8,771 nucleotides of DNA from an uncultured Sphingobacteriia bacterium (lineage in GTDB: Bacteria > Bacteroidota > Bacteroidia > Chitinophagales > Chitinophagaceae), in the NCBI GenBank assembly GCA_945957225.1, contig CAMFKK010000075.1, forward strand, positions 1 to 8,771, given 5' to 3'. Position numbers and translations under genes: made by a program. The notes under the pieces are model-generated. The model did no database searches, was not told where the DNA came from, and worked only from the letters and a program-made list of their open reading frames with translations. Below are positions 1-6,231 of this stretch, piece by piece; position 1 is the stretch's first letter, and the number at the start of each line of letters is the position of its first letter.

Positions 1-96
1 AAGCCAACCAAAGCTTCTCAAGAAAAAAGAATGGAATCCAAAAAACGTCATGCTACCAATAAATTGATGCGTAGAAAATTCAAAGCAGAAGATTGA
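1..96 (+). CDS. arfB: C-terminal tail of ArfB-type peptidyl-tRNA hydrolase (5' partial)
   Basis: Frame 1 is open from the window edge to a TGA at 94-96 and gives 31 residues starting KPTKASQEKRMESKK and ending MRRKFKAED. The Lys/Arg-rich pattern (KPTK, then S-x-x-x-R, then spaced basic residues) matches the basic C-terminal tail of ArfB (YaeJ/ICT1 family). In that family the tail enters the empty mRNA channel of a stalled ribosome while the GGQ domain, here outside the window, hydrolyses the peptidyl-tRNA. The stop overlaps the ATG of the next gene by one base (TGATG), so the two are probably cotranscribed and translationally coupled. The identification rests on the tail alone. Another short basic-tailed protein is possible but less likely. 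Confidence 0.68.
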   Translation, partial: KPTKASQEKRMESKKRHATNKLMRRKFKAED

Positions 97-803
97 TGAA
101 ATATTTGTTGCAATATATACTCCTCTTGTTCTTGGGGCTTTCAGCATGCAGTGAAACACAGGCCCAACAAAGCATCAGCTTCCAACACTTTGTAGGTGGT
201 CAACCCTTGGTCTTGGAAGACAGTATCAAGAATAGCAATGAAGAAATATTAGTTGTAAGAAGATTCAAATATTATATTTCCAATCTGATCTTGATAGACG
301 CGCAAGGGAATCAACAAAAGATTCCCGATTCCTATTATCTGATCAATGAAGCTGAACCCAATTCCAAAAAAATTGTCCTACCCAATAGCAATAAAAATTA
401 TAGCGCCATAGAGTTTGTACTAGGTGTAGATAGTTCACGCAATTGCAGTGGTATTCAAACCGGTGTGCTGGATCCCATGCAAGGCATGTTCTGGACCTGG
501 AATACGGGTTATGTCTTTGCCAAACTAGAAGGCAGTTCTCCTAGCTCTTCTTTACCAGCACATGCATTCACTTATCATATTGGCGGTTTTAGAACGGGTG
601 AAAATGTGCTCAAAACCATTCGCTTAGAAATTCCTGGAAGCAGCCTGCCCAAAGACTTACAGGTAAAAGTGGATCTCAATGCTTGGTTTACTGGAAACAG
701 TTCTTTGCTCATTGCAGAGCGTCCCGTTTGTCATTCACCCGGCAACTTGGCCATGAAAATTGCGGCCAATTATGCGCAAATGTTTTCAATTATTCAGCCA
801 TGA
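96..803 (+). CDS. MbnP-family copper-binding lipoprotein
   Basis: A 235-residue exported protein recognised as the MbnP family, whose known members bind copper after a tryptophan is oxidised to kynurenine by the partner enzyme MbnH. The N-terminus is a lipoprotein signal with lipobox L15-S-A-C18, followed by Ser, so it is probably membrane-anchored. Family landmarks seen are FKYYISNL (about 57-64), GVDSSRNCSG (110-119), QTGVLDPMQGMFWTWNTGY (121-139), HIGGF (161-165), VDLNAWF (192-198) and the C-terminal NYAQMFS. Candidate metal or maturation residues are H31, H156, H161, H213, W133 and W135; which Trp is modified I infer only by motif. C117 and C212 might form a disulfide. A TTG lies one codon upstream, but ATG at 96 gives the normal TGATG coupling. 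The next gene overlaps by 4 bases and encodes the expected MbnH-like partner, which strengthens the call. Confidence 0.85.
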   Translation: MKYLLQYILLLFLGLSACSETQAQQSISFQHFVGGQPLVLEDSIKNSNEEILVVRRFKYYISNLILIDAQGNQQKIPDSYYLINEAEPNSKKIVLPNSNKNYSAIEFVLGVDSSRNCSGIQTGVLDPMQGMFWTWNTGYVFAKLEGSSPSSSLPAHAFTYHIGGFRTGENVLKTIRLEIPGSSLPKDLQVKVDLNAWFTGNSSLLIAERPVCHSPGNLAMKIAANYAQMFSIIQP

Positions 804-1855
804 AAAAAACGGTAATTCTTGGCCTTGCGGCGATGGTCTTACTGATGATCATCAGCTGGATGAGCGCACCCAAAAAACCGCATCCCATTGCTTTTTCCAT
901 CCCCAAAGGGTGGCCCAAGCCCGCTTATGATTTTAAAAACAATCCTCTAACAGAAGAAGGTTTTGCACTGGGTAAAAAACTATTCTATGATGGTAGGCTA
1001 AGCAAAGACAATAGCATTTCCTGCGGTACTTGTCACCAGCAATTTGCGGCATTCACAACCTTTGAACATCCGCTTAGTCACGGGATCAATAACCAACAAA
1101 CATCGCGCAATGCGCCTGCCTTACAGAACCTAGCTTGGCAAACCAATTTTATGGCCGATGGTGGCATTACCCATTTAGACTTACAACCGCTGGCACCCCT
1201 TACGGCAGAGAATGAAATGGGCGAGACCTTGGAAAATATCATTGTCAAAATCAAGGCAGACAAGGAATACGCAAAAATGTTCCAAGCTGCCTACGGCGAT
1301 GGCACCATCAATACCCAGCGTGTTGGAAAAGCATTGAGTCAATTTATGTTGCTCATGGTGAGTAGCAATAGCAAATATGACAAAGTGATGCAAGGCGCGG
1401 ATAGTTTTAGTTTGCCAGAAAAATTGGGCTATGGCATTTTTCAACAAAAATGTGCCAGCTGTCATCCGGCACCGCTGTTTACAGACAACCAGTATCGCAA
1501 CGCAGGTCTTGCTCAAGATGATGTGCTAAAAGACCTTGGTCGCATGCGCATCAGCAATCAATCCGCAGATTCCCTCAAGTTCAAAGTACCCAGTTTGAGA
1601 AATATTGCCCTAACAGCACCCTATGGTCATGATGGTCGATTTTTTGCATTGAGCAATGTCTTTGAACACTATCGCAAACAAATGGTCTTAGGCCCCACAA
1701 CAGACCCGCAATTCAGTAACCGACTAGCACTTAGCAATTTTGAGATTGGTCAGTTAAAAGCCTTTCTAAACACCCTAACTGATAGTGTTTTTATCCGTGA
1801 CCCAAGGTTTTCAGAACCTGGAGTGGCCCCTGGTCCGGTGAATCATGGGCATTAG
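800..1855 (+). CDS. MbnH-like di-heme cytochrome c peroxidase
   Basis: 351 residues, starting at the ATG that overlaps the preceding stop (ATGA). The same frame is open further upstream, but that stretch lies over the MbnP gene in another frame. The N-terminus is a signal peptide or anchor (hydrophobic 4-22, possible cleavage near M21-S-A). Two covalent heme sites are visible: C75-GT-CH79 and C218-AS-CH222. Other di-heme peroxidase landmarks are RNAPALQNLAW (103-113), Q129, ENEMG with E139 (the position of the family's active-site Glu), VPSLRN (263-268) and PYGHDGR (274-280). The enzyme should act in the periplasm. In the MbnP/MbnH system this type of enzyme forms a high-valent di-heme state and oxidises the partner's Trp to kynurenine, and adjacency to MbnP favours that over plain H2O2 detoxification. 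One oddity: where di-heme peroxidases usually carry FWDG with an inter-heme Trp, this protein has FMADGG (117-122), with Ala at 119. No clear terminator follows. Confidence 0.87.
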   Translation: MKKTVILGLAAMVLLMIISWMSAPKKPHPIAFSIPKGWPKPAYDFKNNPLTEEGFALGKKLFYDGRLSKDNSISCGTCHQQFAAFTTFEHPLSHGINNQQTSRNAPALQNLAWQTNFMADGGITHLDLQPLAPLTAENEMGETLENIIVKIKADKEYAKMFQAAYGDGTINTQRVGKALSQFMLLMVSSNSKYDKVMQGADSFSLPEKLGYGIFQQKCASCHPAPLFTDNQYRNAGLAQDDVLKDLGRMRISNQSADSLKFKVPSLRNIALTAPYGHDGRFFALSNVFEHYRKQMVLGPTTDPQFSNRLALSNFEIGQLKAFLNTLTDSVFIRDPRFSEPGVAPGPVNHGH

Positions 1856-1867
1856 TCAAGGTTTCGT

Positions 1868-1875
1868 TACTTTAG
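1868..1875 (+). promoter_or_regulatory. Possible -7 promoter box for the flippase gene
   Basis: TACTTTAG matches the Bacteroidota -7 consensus TAnnTTTG at all but one fixed position and lies 41 bases before the TTG start. I see no good -33 TTTG at the expected spacing, so this is tentative. The 61-base gap it sits in shows no convincing terminator for the preceding operon. Confidence 0.3.
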
Positions 1876-1916
1876 CAAACGGTTCAGGCGGGTAGCTTGT
1901 TAAAATCAGCAACACA

Positions 1917-3416
1917 TTGAGTGGTATCAAAAAATTAGCGGGTCAAACTATTTGGTATGGGGTCAGCACCATTGTGGCAAGATTCATCAATTACTTATTG
2001 TTGCCCTATCTAACACTCAAATTAGCCACATCGGTCTATGGTGAGTTTTCGCTGGTCTATTCCTTTATTCCTTTTATGAATGTGGTGTTTACCTATGGCA
2101 TGGAAACGGCTTATTTCCGTTTTTCCAATACCCAAGACCGTGACTCCGTATTCAATACCACCAGCATTTCACTGATCTGTTCTACGCTTTTATTAACCGT
2201 TGTTTTAGTCTTATTAAGAGCCCCCATTGCAAGCGCCTTGTCTGTTGGTGCACATCCAGAATATATTCTAGTAGCGGCGGGGATTATTGCCATTGACGCG
2301 CTCTGCGGTATTCCTTTTGCCAGACTGCGTCAAGAAGGAAGACCTGTTAAATTTGCGCTCACCAAAGTGGGTGGCATCTTGGTCAATATTGCGGCTACTT
2401 ATATGTTACTCAGTACCATTCCACAATACCTGGCCCTGCATCCAGACCATTGGATGGCGGCTTACTATGATCCCAATTGGGCCGTGGGTTATTTATTAAT
2501 GGCCAACCTGATTCAAAATGCAGTGGTGCTATTGTTGTTGAGCAAGGAGTTTTTTGGATTTCACTGGAAATTTGACGCGGCACTTTGGAAAGAAATGATG
2601 CGCTATGGCATGCCCCTAATCATTGTGGGTTTTGCGGGTATGGTCAATGAAACTTTTGACCGAATCATGTTGCAATGGTGGGCACCTGTTAGTAGTGCTA
2701 CTGAAGCCAATGCACAGGTAGGCATCTATTCTGCCTGTTATAAATTATCTATTTTAATCAGTCTTGCGGTTCAAGCATTCCGCATGGGAGCCGAGCCTTT
2801 TTTCTTTAAACAAGCGGCAGACAAAAACGCGCCAAAACTCTACGCAAGGGTGATGAAGTTTTTTGTGATCACGCTTTGTTTTATGTTTTTAATAGTAGCG
2901 CTTTACCTAGATGTTTGGAAACAGTTTATCCGCAAACCAGAAATGTGGGAAGGTTTGAAAGTAGTGCCCATCCTGCTCTTGGCCAATATGTTCTTGGGCA
3001 TCTATTATAATTTGAGTGTTTGGTTTAAGTTGAGTAACAAAACCATGGCGGGTGCATGGATTACCTTAGTGGGTGCGAGTATTACTCTTGCCATCAACTA
3101 TTTCTTCATTCCCTATTTTGGTTATATGGCCTGTGCCTGGGCTACTTTTAGTTGCTATGGCAGCATGATGGTGATTAGTTTTATTTGGGGGCAAAAAGCC
3201 TATCCTATTCCCTATGCATGGAAAAAACTATTGGCCTATATGGGCATTGTCACCAGTTTTTTCCTGATTCAAAAAGGGCTGCTCTATTTCTATAGTCCCT
3301 TCTGGTTTCAACTAGTAACGGGTAGCGCCCTGCTCTTTGTCTTTACTTGTTTTATTCTACTAGTAGAGAAAAAAGAGTTTCAGAAACTACCCGTCATAGG
3401 AAAATACATTCACTAA
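1917..3416 (+). CDS. Polysaccharide/lipid-linked oligosaccharide flippase (Wzx-like, MOP superfamily)
   Basis: A 499-residue integral membrane protein with some 12-14 hydrophobic segments spread over its whole length, the size and layout of Wzx/RfbX-type flippases. These move undecaprenyl-linked sugar repeats or related lipids across the inner membrane. Family-like features are the amphipathic N-terminus leading into TM1 (IWYGVSTIVARFINYLLLPYL), ETAYFRFS around 62-69, RQEGRP in the loop near 138, GAEPFFFKQAA near 290, and a C-terminal half resembling the polysaccharide-synthesis C-terminal domain (ANMFLGIYYNLSVWFKL). The start is TTG at 1917: an in-frame TAG lies at 1893-1895, no ATG or GTG intervenes, and the first in-frame ATG would remove TM1. 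There are no glycosyltransferases nearby, so the transported substrate cannot be read from context. The stop directly abuts the stop of the convergent kinase gene. Confidence 0.82.
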   Translation: MSGIKKLAGQTIWYGVSTIVARFINYLLLPYLTLKLATSVYGEFSLVYSFIPFMNVVFTYGMETAYFRFSNTQDRDSVFNTTSISLICSTLLLTVVLVLLRAPIASALSVGAHPEYILVAAGIIAIDALCGIPFARLRQEGRPVKFALTKVGGILVNIAATYMLLSTIPQYLALHPDHWMAAYYDPNWAVGYLLMANLIQNAVVLLLLSKEFFGFHWKFDAALWKEMMRYGMPLIIVGFAGMVNETFDRIMLQWWAPVSSATEANAQVGIYSACYKLSILISLAVQAFRMGAEPFFFKQAADKNAPKLYARVMKFFVITLCFMFLIVALYLDVWKQFIRKPEMWEGLKVVPILLLANMFLGIYYNLSVWFKLSNKTMAGAWITLVGASITLAINYFFIPYFGYMACAWATFSCYGSMMVISFIWGQKAYPIPYAWKKLLAYMGIVTSFFLIQKGLLYFYSPFWFQLVTGSALLFVFTCFILLVEKKEFQKLPVIGKYIH

Positions 3417-4313
3417 TTATTTTTCTGCTAGCAATGCTTCCTTGGCTTTTAACAATGCTGCTTTGGTTTCTTTTGAGACAGTGGGATAAGCCAATTTCAA
3501 TTTGTGAAACTGCTCATATATAGCAAGCCCCACTAAGATGCGCATATACCATTTATCGTCTGCAGGAATCACATACCAGGGTGCATAGTCAGTAGAAGTT
3601 TGGTTGAACATGTCTTCATAAGCTTGCTGATACTGATCCCAGTAGGCACGCTCTTTCATATCGGCCAAAGAAAATTTCCAATTTTTGGTAGGATCTTCTA
3701 TTCTATCAAGGAATCGTTTTTTCTGTTCTTCCTTGGAAACATTCAAGAAAAATTTCAAAATGATGGTGCCATTTTCTGATAGGTTTTTTTCAAAGCGCCT
3801 GATCTGTGCATACCTATTTTCCCAGAATTCCTTTTTGATGTCTTTGACCGTATTGATACCCGGAATTTTTTCATTCAAAATATATTCCGGATGCACTTTG
3901 GTCACCAATACATTTTCATAATGAGATCGGTTGAAAATACCAATCTCTCCCCTTGCAGGTAATTCCTTGTAATGCCGCCAGAAATAATCATGATCCAATT
4001 CAGTAGAAGAAGGCGTTTTAAAACTACTCACTTTTACCCCACTTGGATTGAGTCCACTCATCAAGTGTTTAATGGTACCGTCCTTGCCTGCTGCATCCAT
4101 GGCTTGAAATACAATCAAAACACTGTATTCATTGTGGGCATAGAGCATGTCTTGCAGATTGGCCATTTCTTGAATACCCTTGGTCAATAACTCTTCTCCC
4201 CTTTCTTTTTCAAGTGGTTTGTTTTTGGTGGATGTGCTAAATGATTTGAGCTTGATTTTTTTTCCTGGCTTGACCAGGTATTCGTCTAGGTTAATCAACT
4301 TTTGTTTGGCCAT
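3417..4313 (-). CDS. ppk2: Polyphosphate kinase 2 family, class III-like (polyP:nucleotide phosphotransferase)
   Basis: 298 residues from ATG at 4313 (MAKQKLINLDEYLV); a TTG seven codons upstream in frame is less likely. PPK2 enzymes transfer phosphate between polyphosphate and nucleotides in the cytoplasm. Visible motifs are Walker A MDAAGKDGT (72-80, Lys77), GLNPSGVKV (87-95), the Walker B region GIFNRSHYENVLV (125-137), RRFEKNL (172-178), the lid region with NWKFSLADMKER (211-222) followed by WDQY, and STDYAPWYVIPADDKWY (240-256). The pairing of DAAGKDGT with FNRSHYE is what I recall for class III PPK2s, which can phosphorylate both NMP and NDP; the class is inferred. Length is normal. It lies 43 bases after the GNAT-like gene on the same strand, suggesting an operon. 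TAACTTTTG (4340 to 4332, minus strand) is close to a -7 box with one extra base and could add an internal promoter. Confidence 0.9.
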   Translation of the reverse strand: MAKQKLINLDEYLVKPGKKIKLKSFSTSTKNKPLEKERGEELLTKGIQEMANLQDMLYAHNEYSVLIVFQAMDAAGKDGTIKHLMSGLNPSGVKVSSFKTPSSTELDHDYFWRHYKELPARGEIGIFNRSHYENVLVTKVHPEYILNEKIPGINTVKDIKKEFWENRYAQIRRFEKNLSENGTIILKFFLNVSKEEQKKRFLDRIEDPTKNWKFSLADMKERAYWDQYQQAYEDMFNQTSTDYAPWYVIPADDKWYMRILVGLAIYEQFHKLKLAYPTVSKETKAALLKAKEALLAEK

Positions 4314-4356
4314 GATCTGGGTTTTAGAAAACAAAAGTTACTAAATTATCCTCAAG

Positions 4357-5490
4357 CTATCCGATGGCCTTTTTGTAAACCCGGTATCGCTTGTAGACCT
4401 CTCCCCCAATCCGTTGGTATTCTGCACACATGGCCTGATTGCTTTCTAAGACCAAATGACTATCCATGAGTTCAAAGCCTCGTTCAATAGCGGTTTGCAA
4501 CAAAGCCGTTCCCATTAGTGCTGTTAATCCAATGGATCGATGGTCATTGCGAACAGCGCCTAACAATAAGTTCAATTGTTTGGATTGTTTGGCAGCCCAT
4601 AAAATCTGTAAGAATCCAAAAGGAAATAATTTTCCCTTAGCTTTTTGTATACCCAAACTCATGTCTGGCATGGCAACTACAAAGGCAATGAGCTCCTGAT
4701 CTTGGTTCTGTACTACTTTCACAAAAGCTGGATCTAAGATGGGCAGGTATTGTGCGGCCATACGTTGCATCTCTTCTTCTGTCATAGGAACAAAACCAAA
4801 TAAGTCTGAATAGGTTTCATTCACCAGTCTAAAGACAGGAACAATATAGGGCTTCAATGCTTTCTTGGTTTTGAATTCCAAGAGCTGCACTTGACTATTT
4901 TTCTTGATCCGCTCCATCACTTTCAAATACAAAGCTGGAATGGCATTGGGTACAACCACTTTAAATGAAACACAATCCAAATGCTTGACAAAACCCGCTG
5001 CTTCTACCAAGGTTTTTAGATACAGGGGATTGGTAGGTGTGGCTATCACGGGCAAATGCTCCAAACCCTCTATTTGCAAGCCCTGTGGGTCTTTATCAGA
5101 GAATCCAAATGGGCCAATCAATTGCTGCATGGATTGTTGTTGGGCCCAATCATACACTGCTTTAATCAGGGCATTGGCTACCGCTTGATCATTGATACAA
5201 TCCAATTGAAAAAATCGGGCTGTTTTTTCTCCATGGGTTTCATTGTACTTGTGATTGATGATTCCCATAACCCTTCCCACTAATTGTCCATCGCGTTTAG
5301 CTAAAAAACGAATCACGGTTGCCTTGCCCAAAGACGGATTTTGTTTTGGATCATGGAATTTCCATTCGTCCAGATAAATGGGCGGTACCCAATTGGGTTG
5401 GTCATTATACAGTTTTGCTGGAAGAAAAATAAAATCGCGCAAGTCGGATTTGCTATTGACTTCTTGAATATTTATTGGCAAAGAATCCAT
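4357..5490 (-). CDS. GNAT-fold (acyl-CoA N-acyltransferase-like) protein, YghO-like
   Basis: 377 residues, ATG start at 5490. The C-terminal part (about 200-377) reads as a GNAT-type domain: a central strand LIAFVVAMPD (267-276), then LLGAVRNDHRSIGLTALMG (309-327), then a helix and DSHLVLESNQAMCAEYQRIG (343-362), and the terminal KRYRVYKK. The LVLESN and RIGG spacing is like the last strand and helix of GNAT acyltransferases. The N-terminal part (about 1-180) also looks GNAT-like, with VPPIYLDEWKFHDPKQNP and FLAKRDGQLVGRVMGIIN (62-79), so it may be a tandem-domain protein. I recall such proteins as conserved Bacteroidota hypotheticals resembling E. coli YghO. Substrate and acyl donor are unknown. 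It is the upstream member of a probable two-gene unit with ppk2 and is divergent from the methionine sulfoxide reductase gene. Confidence 0.7.
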   Translation of the reverse strand: MDSLPINIQEVNSKSDLRDFIFLPAKLYNDQPNWVPPIYLDEWKFHDPKQNPSLGKATVIRFLAKRDGQLVGRVMGIINHKYNETHGEKTARFFQLDCINDQAVANALIKAVYDWAQQQSMQQLIGPFGFSDKDPQGLQIEGLEHLPVIATPTNPLYLKTLVEAAGFVKHLDCVSFKVVVPNAIPALYLKVMERIKKNSQVQLLEFKTKKALKPYIVPVFRLVNETYSDLFGFVPMTEEEMQRMAAQYLPILDPAFVKVVQNQDQELIAFVVAMPDMSLGIQKAKGKLFPFGFLQILWAAKQSKQLNLLLGAVRNDHRSIGLTALMGTALLQTAIERGFELMDSHLVLESNQAMCAEYQRIGGEVYKRYRVYKKAIG

Positions 5491-5494
5491 TGGA

Positions 5495-5502
5495 TAAATT
5501 TA
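5495..5502 (-). promoter_or_regulatory. Possible -7 box for the GNAT/ppk2 operon
   Basis: TAAATTTA on the minus strand differs from TAnnTTTG only in the last base and ends four bases before the ATG at 5490. The box is itself a perfect palindrome, and no -33 TTTG sits at the usual distance. The call is tentative, but the placement mirrors the better box on the opposite strand of this 63-base divergent gap. Confidence 0.28.
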
Positions 5503-5519
5503 CATTTTTTGAACGGGTC

Positions 5520-5549
5520 TTTCACCACTTTCAAAAGCCATTATCTTTG
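5520..5549 (+). promoter_or_regulatory. Promoter of the free Met-sulfoxide reductase gene
   Basis: TATCTTTG at 5542-5549 is a perfect match to the Bacteroidota -7 consensus TAnnTTTG. A -33-like TTTC lies at 5520-5523 with an 18-base spacer. The ATG follows only four bases after the box, so transcription would begin at or next to the start codon and the mRNA would be leaderless or nearly so. Confidence 0.5.
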
Positions 5550-5553
5550 TAGC

Positions 5554-6030
5554 ATGGCAGAAGATTTGAAAATAGCGCAAGGCAGTAAGCAAGAACAGTA
5601 TTTGGAACTGATTCCTCAGATCAAGGGATTGCTTGAGGGTGAACCAGACTTGGTTGCCAATTTGGCCAATACGGCTGCTGCTCTCAAAGAACAGTTTGGT
5701 TGGTTTTGGGTAGGCTTCTATTTGGTCAAAGAAGATGAATTGGTATTGGGACCTTTCCAAGGACCGGTTGCTTGTACCAGAATTAGAAAGGGAAGGGGTG
5801 TTTGTGGCAGCAGTTGGGAGCAAGCCAAAACCTTGATTGTGCCAGACGTAGAAAAATTTCCGGGTCATATAGCTTGTAGCAGTTTATCCAAATCAGAAAT
5901 TGTGGTTCCGCTATTTCAGAATGGAGCTGTGGTGGGTGTCTTAGACGTAGATAGCTCAGCGCTGGACCAGTTTGACCAAACCGATGCCACCTATCTAGAA
6001 CAGATTGTGGGGCTTTTGAATTTAAGCTAA
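5554..6030 (+). CDS. msrC: Free methionine-(R)-sulfoxide reductase (fRMsr, GAF domain)
   Basis: 158 residues forming a single GAF domain, the usual length of fRMsr, which reduces free Met-(R)-sulfoxide in the cytoplasm using thioredoxin. The three signature cysteines are C74 (GPVACTRI), C84 (GRGVCGSSW) and C108 (HIACSS), spaced 10 and 24 residues apart exactly as in the E. coli enzyme (84, 94, 118). The acidic pocket residues also fit: E115 in SEIVVP, and D131 and D133 in LDVDSS. One change is ACSS where ACDS is common. The frame is open back to 5341, but that part lies antisense to the GNAT gene. ATG at 5554 gives the normal N-terminus and sits directly behind a promoter. It appears to be a single-gene unit responding to oxidative damage; no regulator is visible nearby. 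Confidence 0.93.
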   Translation: MAEDLKIAQGSKQEQYLELIPQIKGLLEGEPDLVANLANTAAALKEQFGWFWVGFYLVKEDELVLGPFQGPVACTRIRKGRGVCGSSWEQAKTLIVPDVEKFPGHIACSSLSKSEIVVPLFQNGAVVGVLDVDSSALDQFDQTDATYLEQIVGLLNLS

Positions 6031-6098
6031 ATGCATTGATAAGCAGTTGATTATCAGGCACACTAACCAAGTTAACAAGGCATTAAATAATTTTACCC

Positions 6099-6106
6099 TA
6101 GCTTTG
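6099..6106 (+). promoter_or_regulatory. -7 promoter box for the DEAD-box helicase
   Basis: TAGCTTTG matches TAnnTTTG fully. Upstream only a weak TTAA-type element is seen at a longer than usual distance, so the -33 element is uncertain. Transcription from here would start near 6111 and give a leader of about 120 bases, unlike the very short leaders suggested elsewhere in the window. Confidence 0.42.
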
Positions 6107-6110
6107 CAGC

Positions 6111-6231
6111 ATTCATATAGTCTCTCTATAGACTGATCATTTACTTCCGTGACAAAGTTCATCAAGTCATTTCTGGAAAGGTTATATACCACCTGAGCAT
6201 TTTCAGGTGTTCATTTTAAATTTTTTACATT
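6111..6231 (+). promoter_or_regulatory. Structured 5' leader of the helicase gene
   Basis: This is the second half of the 201-base gene-free stretch at 6031-6231. Two hairpins can be drawn: TATAG/CTATA (6116-6120 with 6126-6130, 5-base loop; an alternative AGTC/GACT pairing competes) and CACCTGA/TCAGGTG (6190-6196 with 6203-6209, 6-base loop). The second is followed by a U-rich stretch including T6 at 6221-6226, but the run starts about 12 bases after the stem, so it is not a classical terminator. The hairpin ends 22 bases before the TTG start and could hinder initiation. Long structured leaders are known for cold-induced helicase genes in other bacteria; regulation here is inference. In the first half (6031-6098) I see only a weak TGATAA/TTATCA inverted repeat. 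Confidence 0.35.
6149..6196 (+). other. Possible 15-codon leader ORF (GTG start) before the helicase
   Basis: GTG at 6149 opens a reading frame encoding V/M-TKFIKSFLERLYTT that ends with TGA at 6194-6196. That TGA forms the end of the left arm of the CACCTGA/TCAGGTG hairpin, so a ribosome at the stop would melt the hairpin, as in attenuation-type leaders. No Shine-Dalgarno sequence is visible, which is normal for this phylum. A 15-codon frame can occur by chance, so the call is speculative. Confidence 0.2.

Noticed and set aside
683..799. Upstream extension of the di-heme peroxidase reading frame by 39 codons
   Set aside because: It lies over the MbnP coding region in another frame. The ATG at 800 overlaps the MbnP stop and is followed at once by a good signal peptide.
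1078..1516. Open frames on the minus strand inside the peroxidase gene
   Set aside because: These are shadows of a well-supported gene with heme motifs on the plus strand; they have no recognisable domain.
5341..5553. Upstream extension of the methionine sulfoxide reductase frame
   Set aside because: It runs antisense through the GNAT gene start. The ATG at 5554 gives the normal family length and sits behind a perfect -7 box.
6037..6056. TGATAA/TTATCA inverted repeat after the methionine sulfoxide reductase stop
   Set aside because: The stem is 6 bp, A/T-rich, with an 8-base loop and no following T-run, so it is not a convincing terminator or operator.
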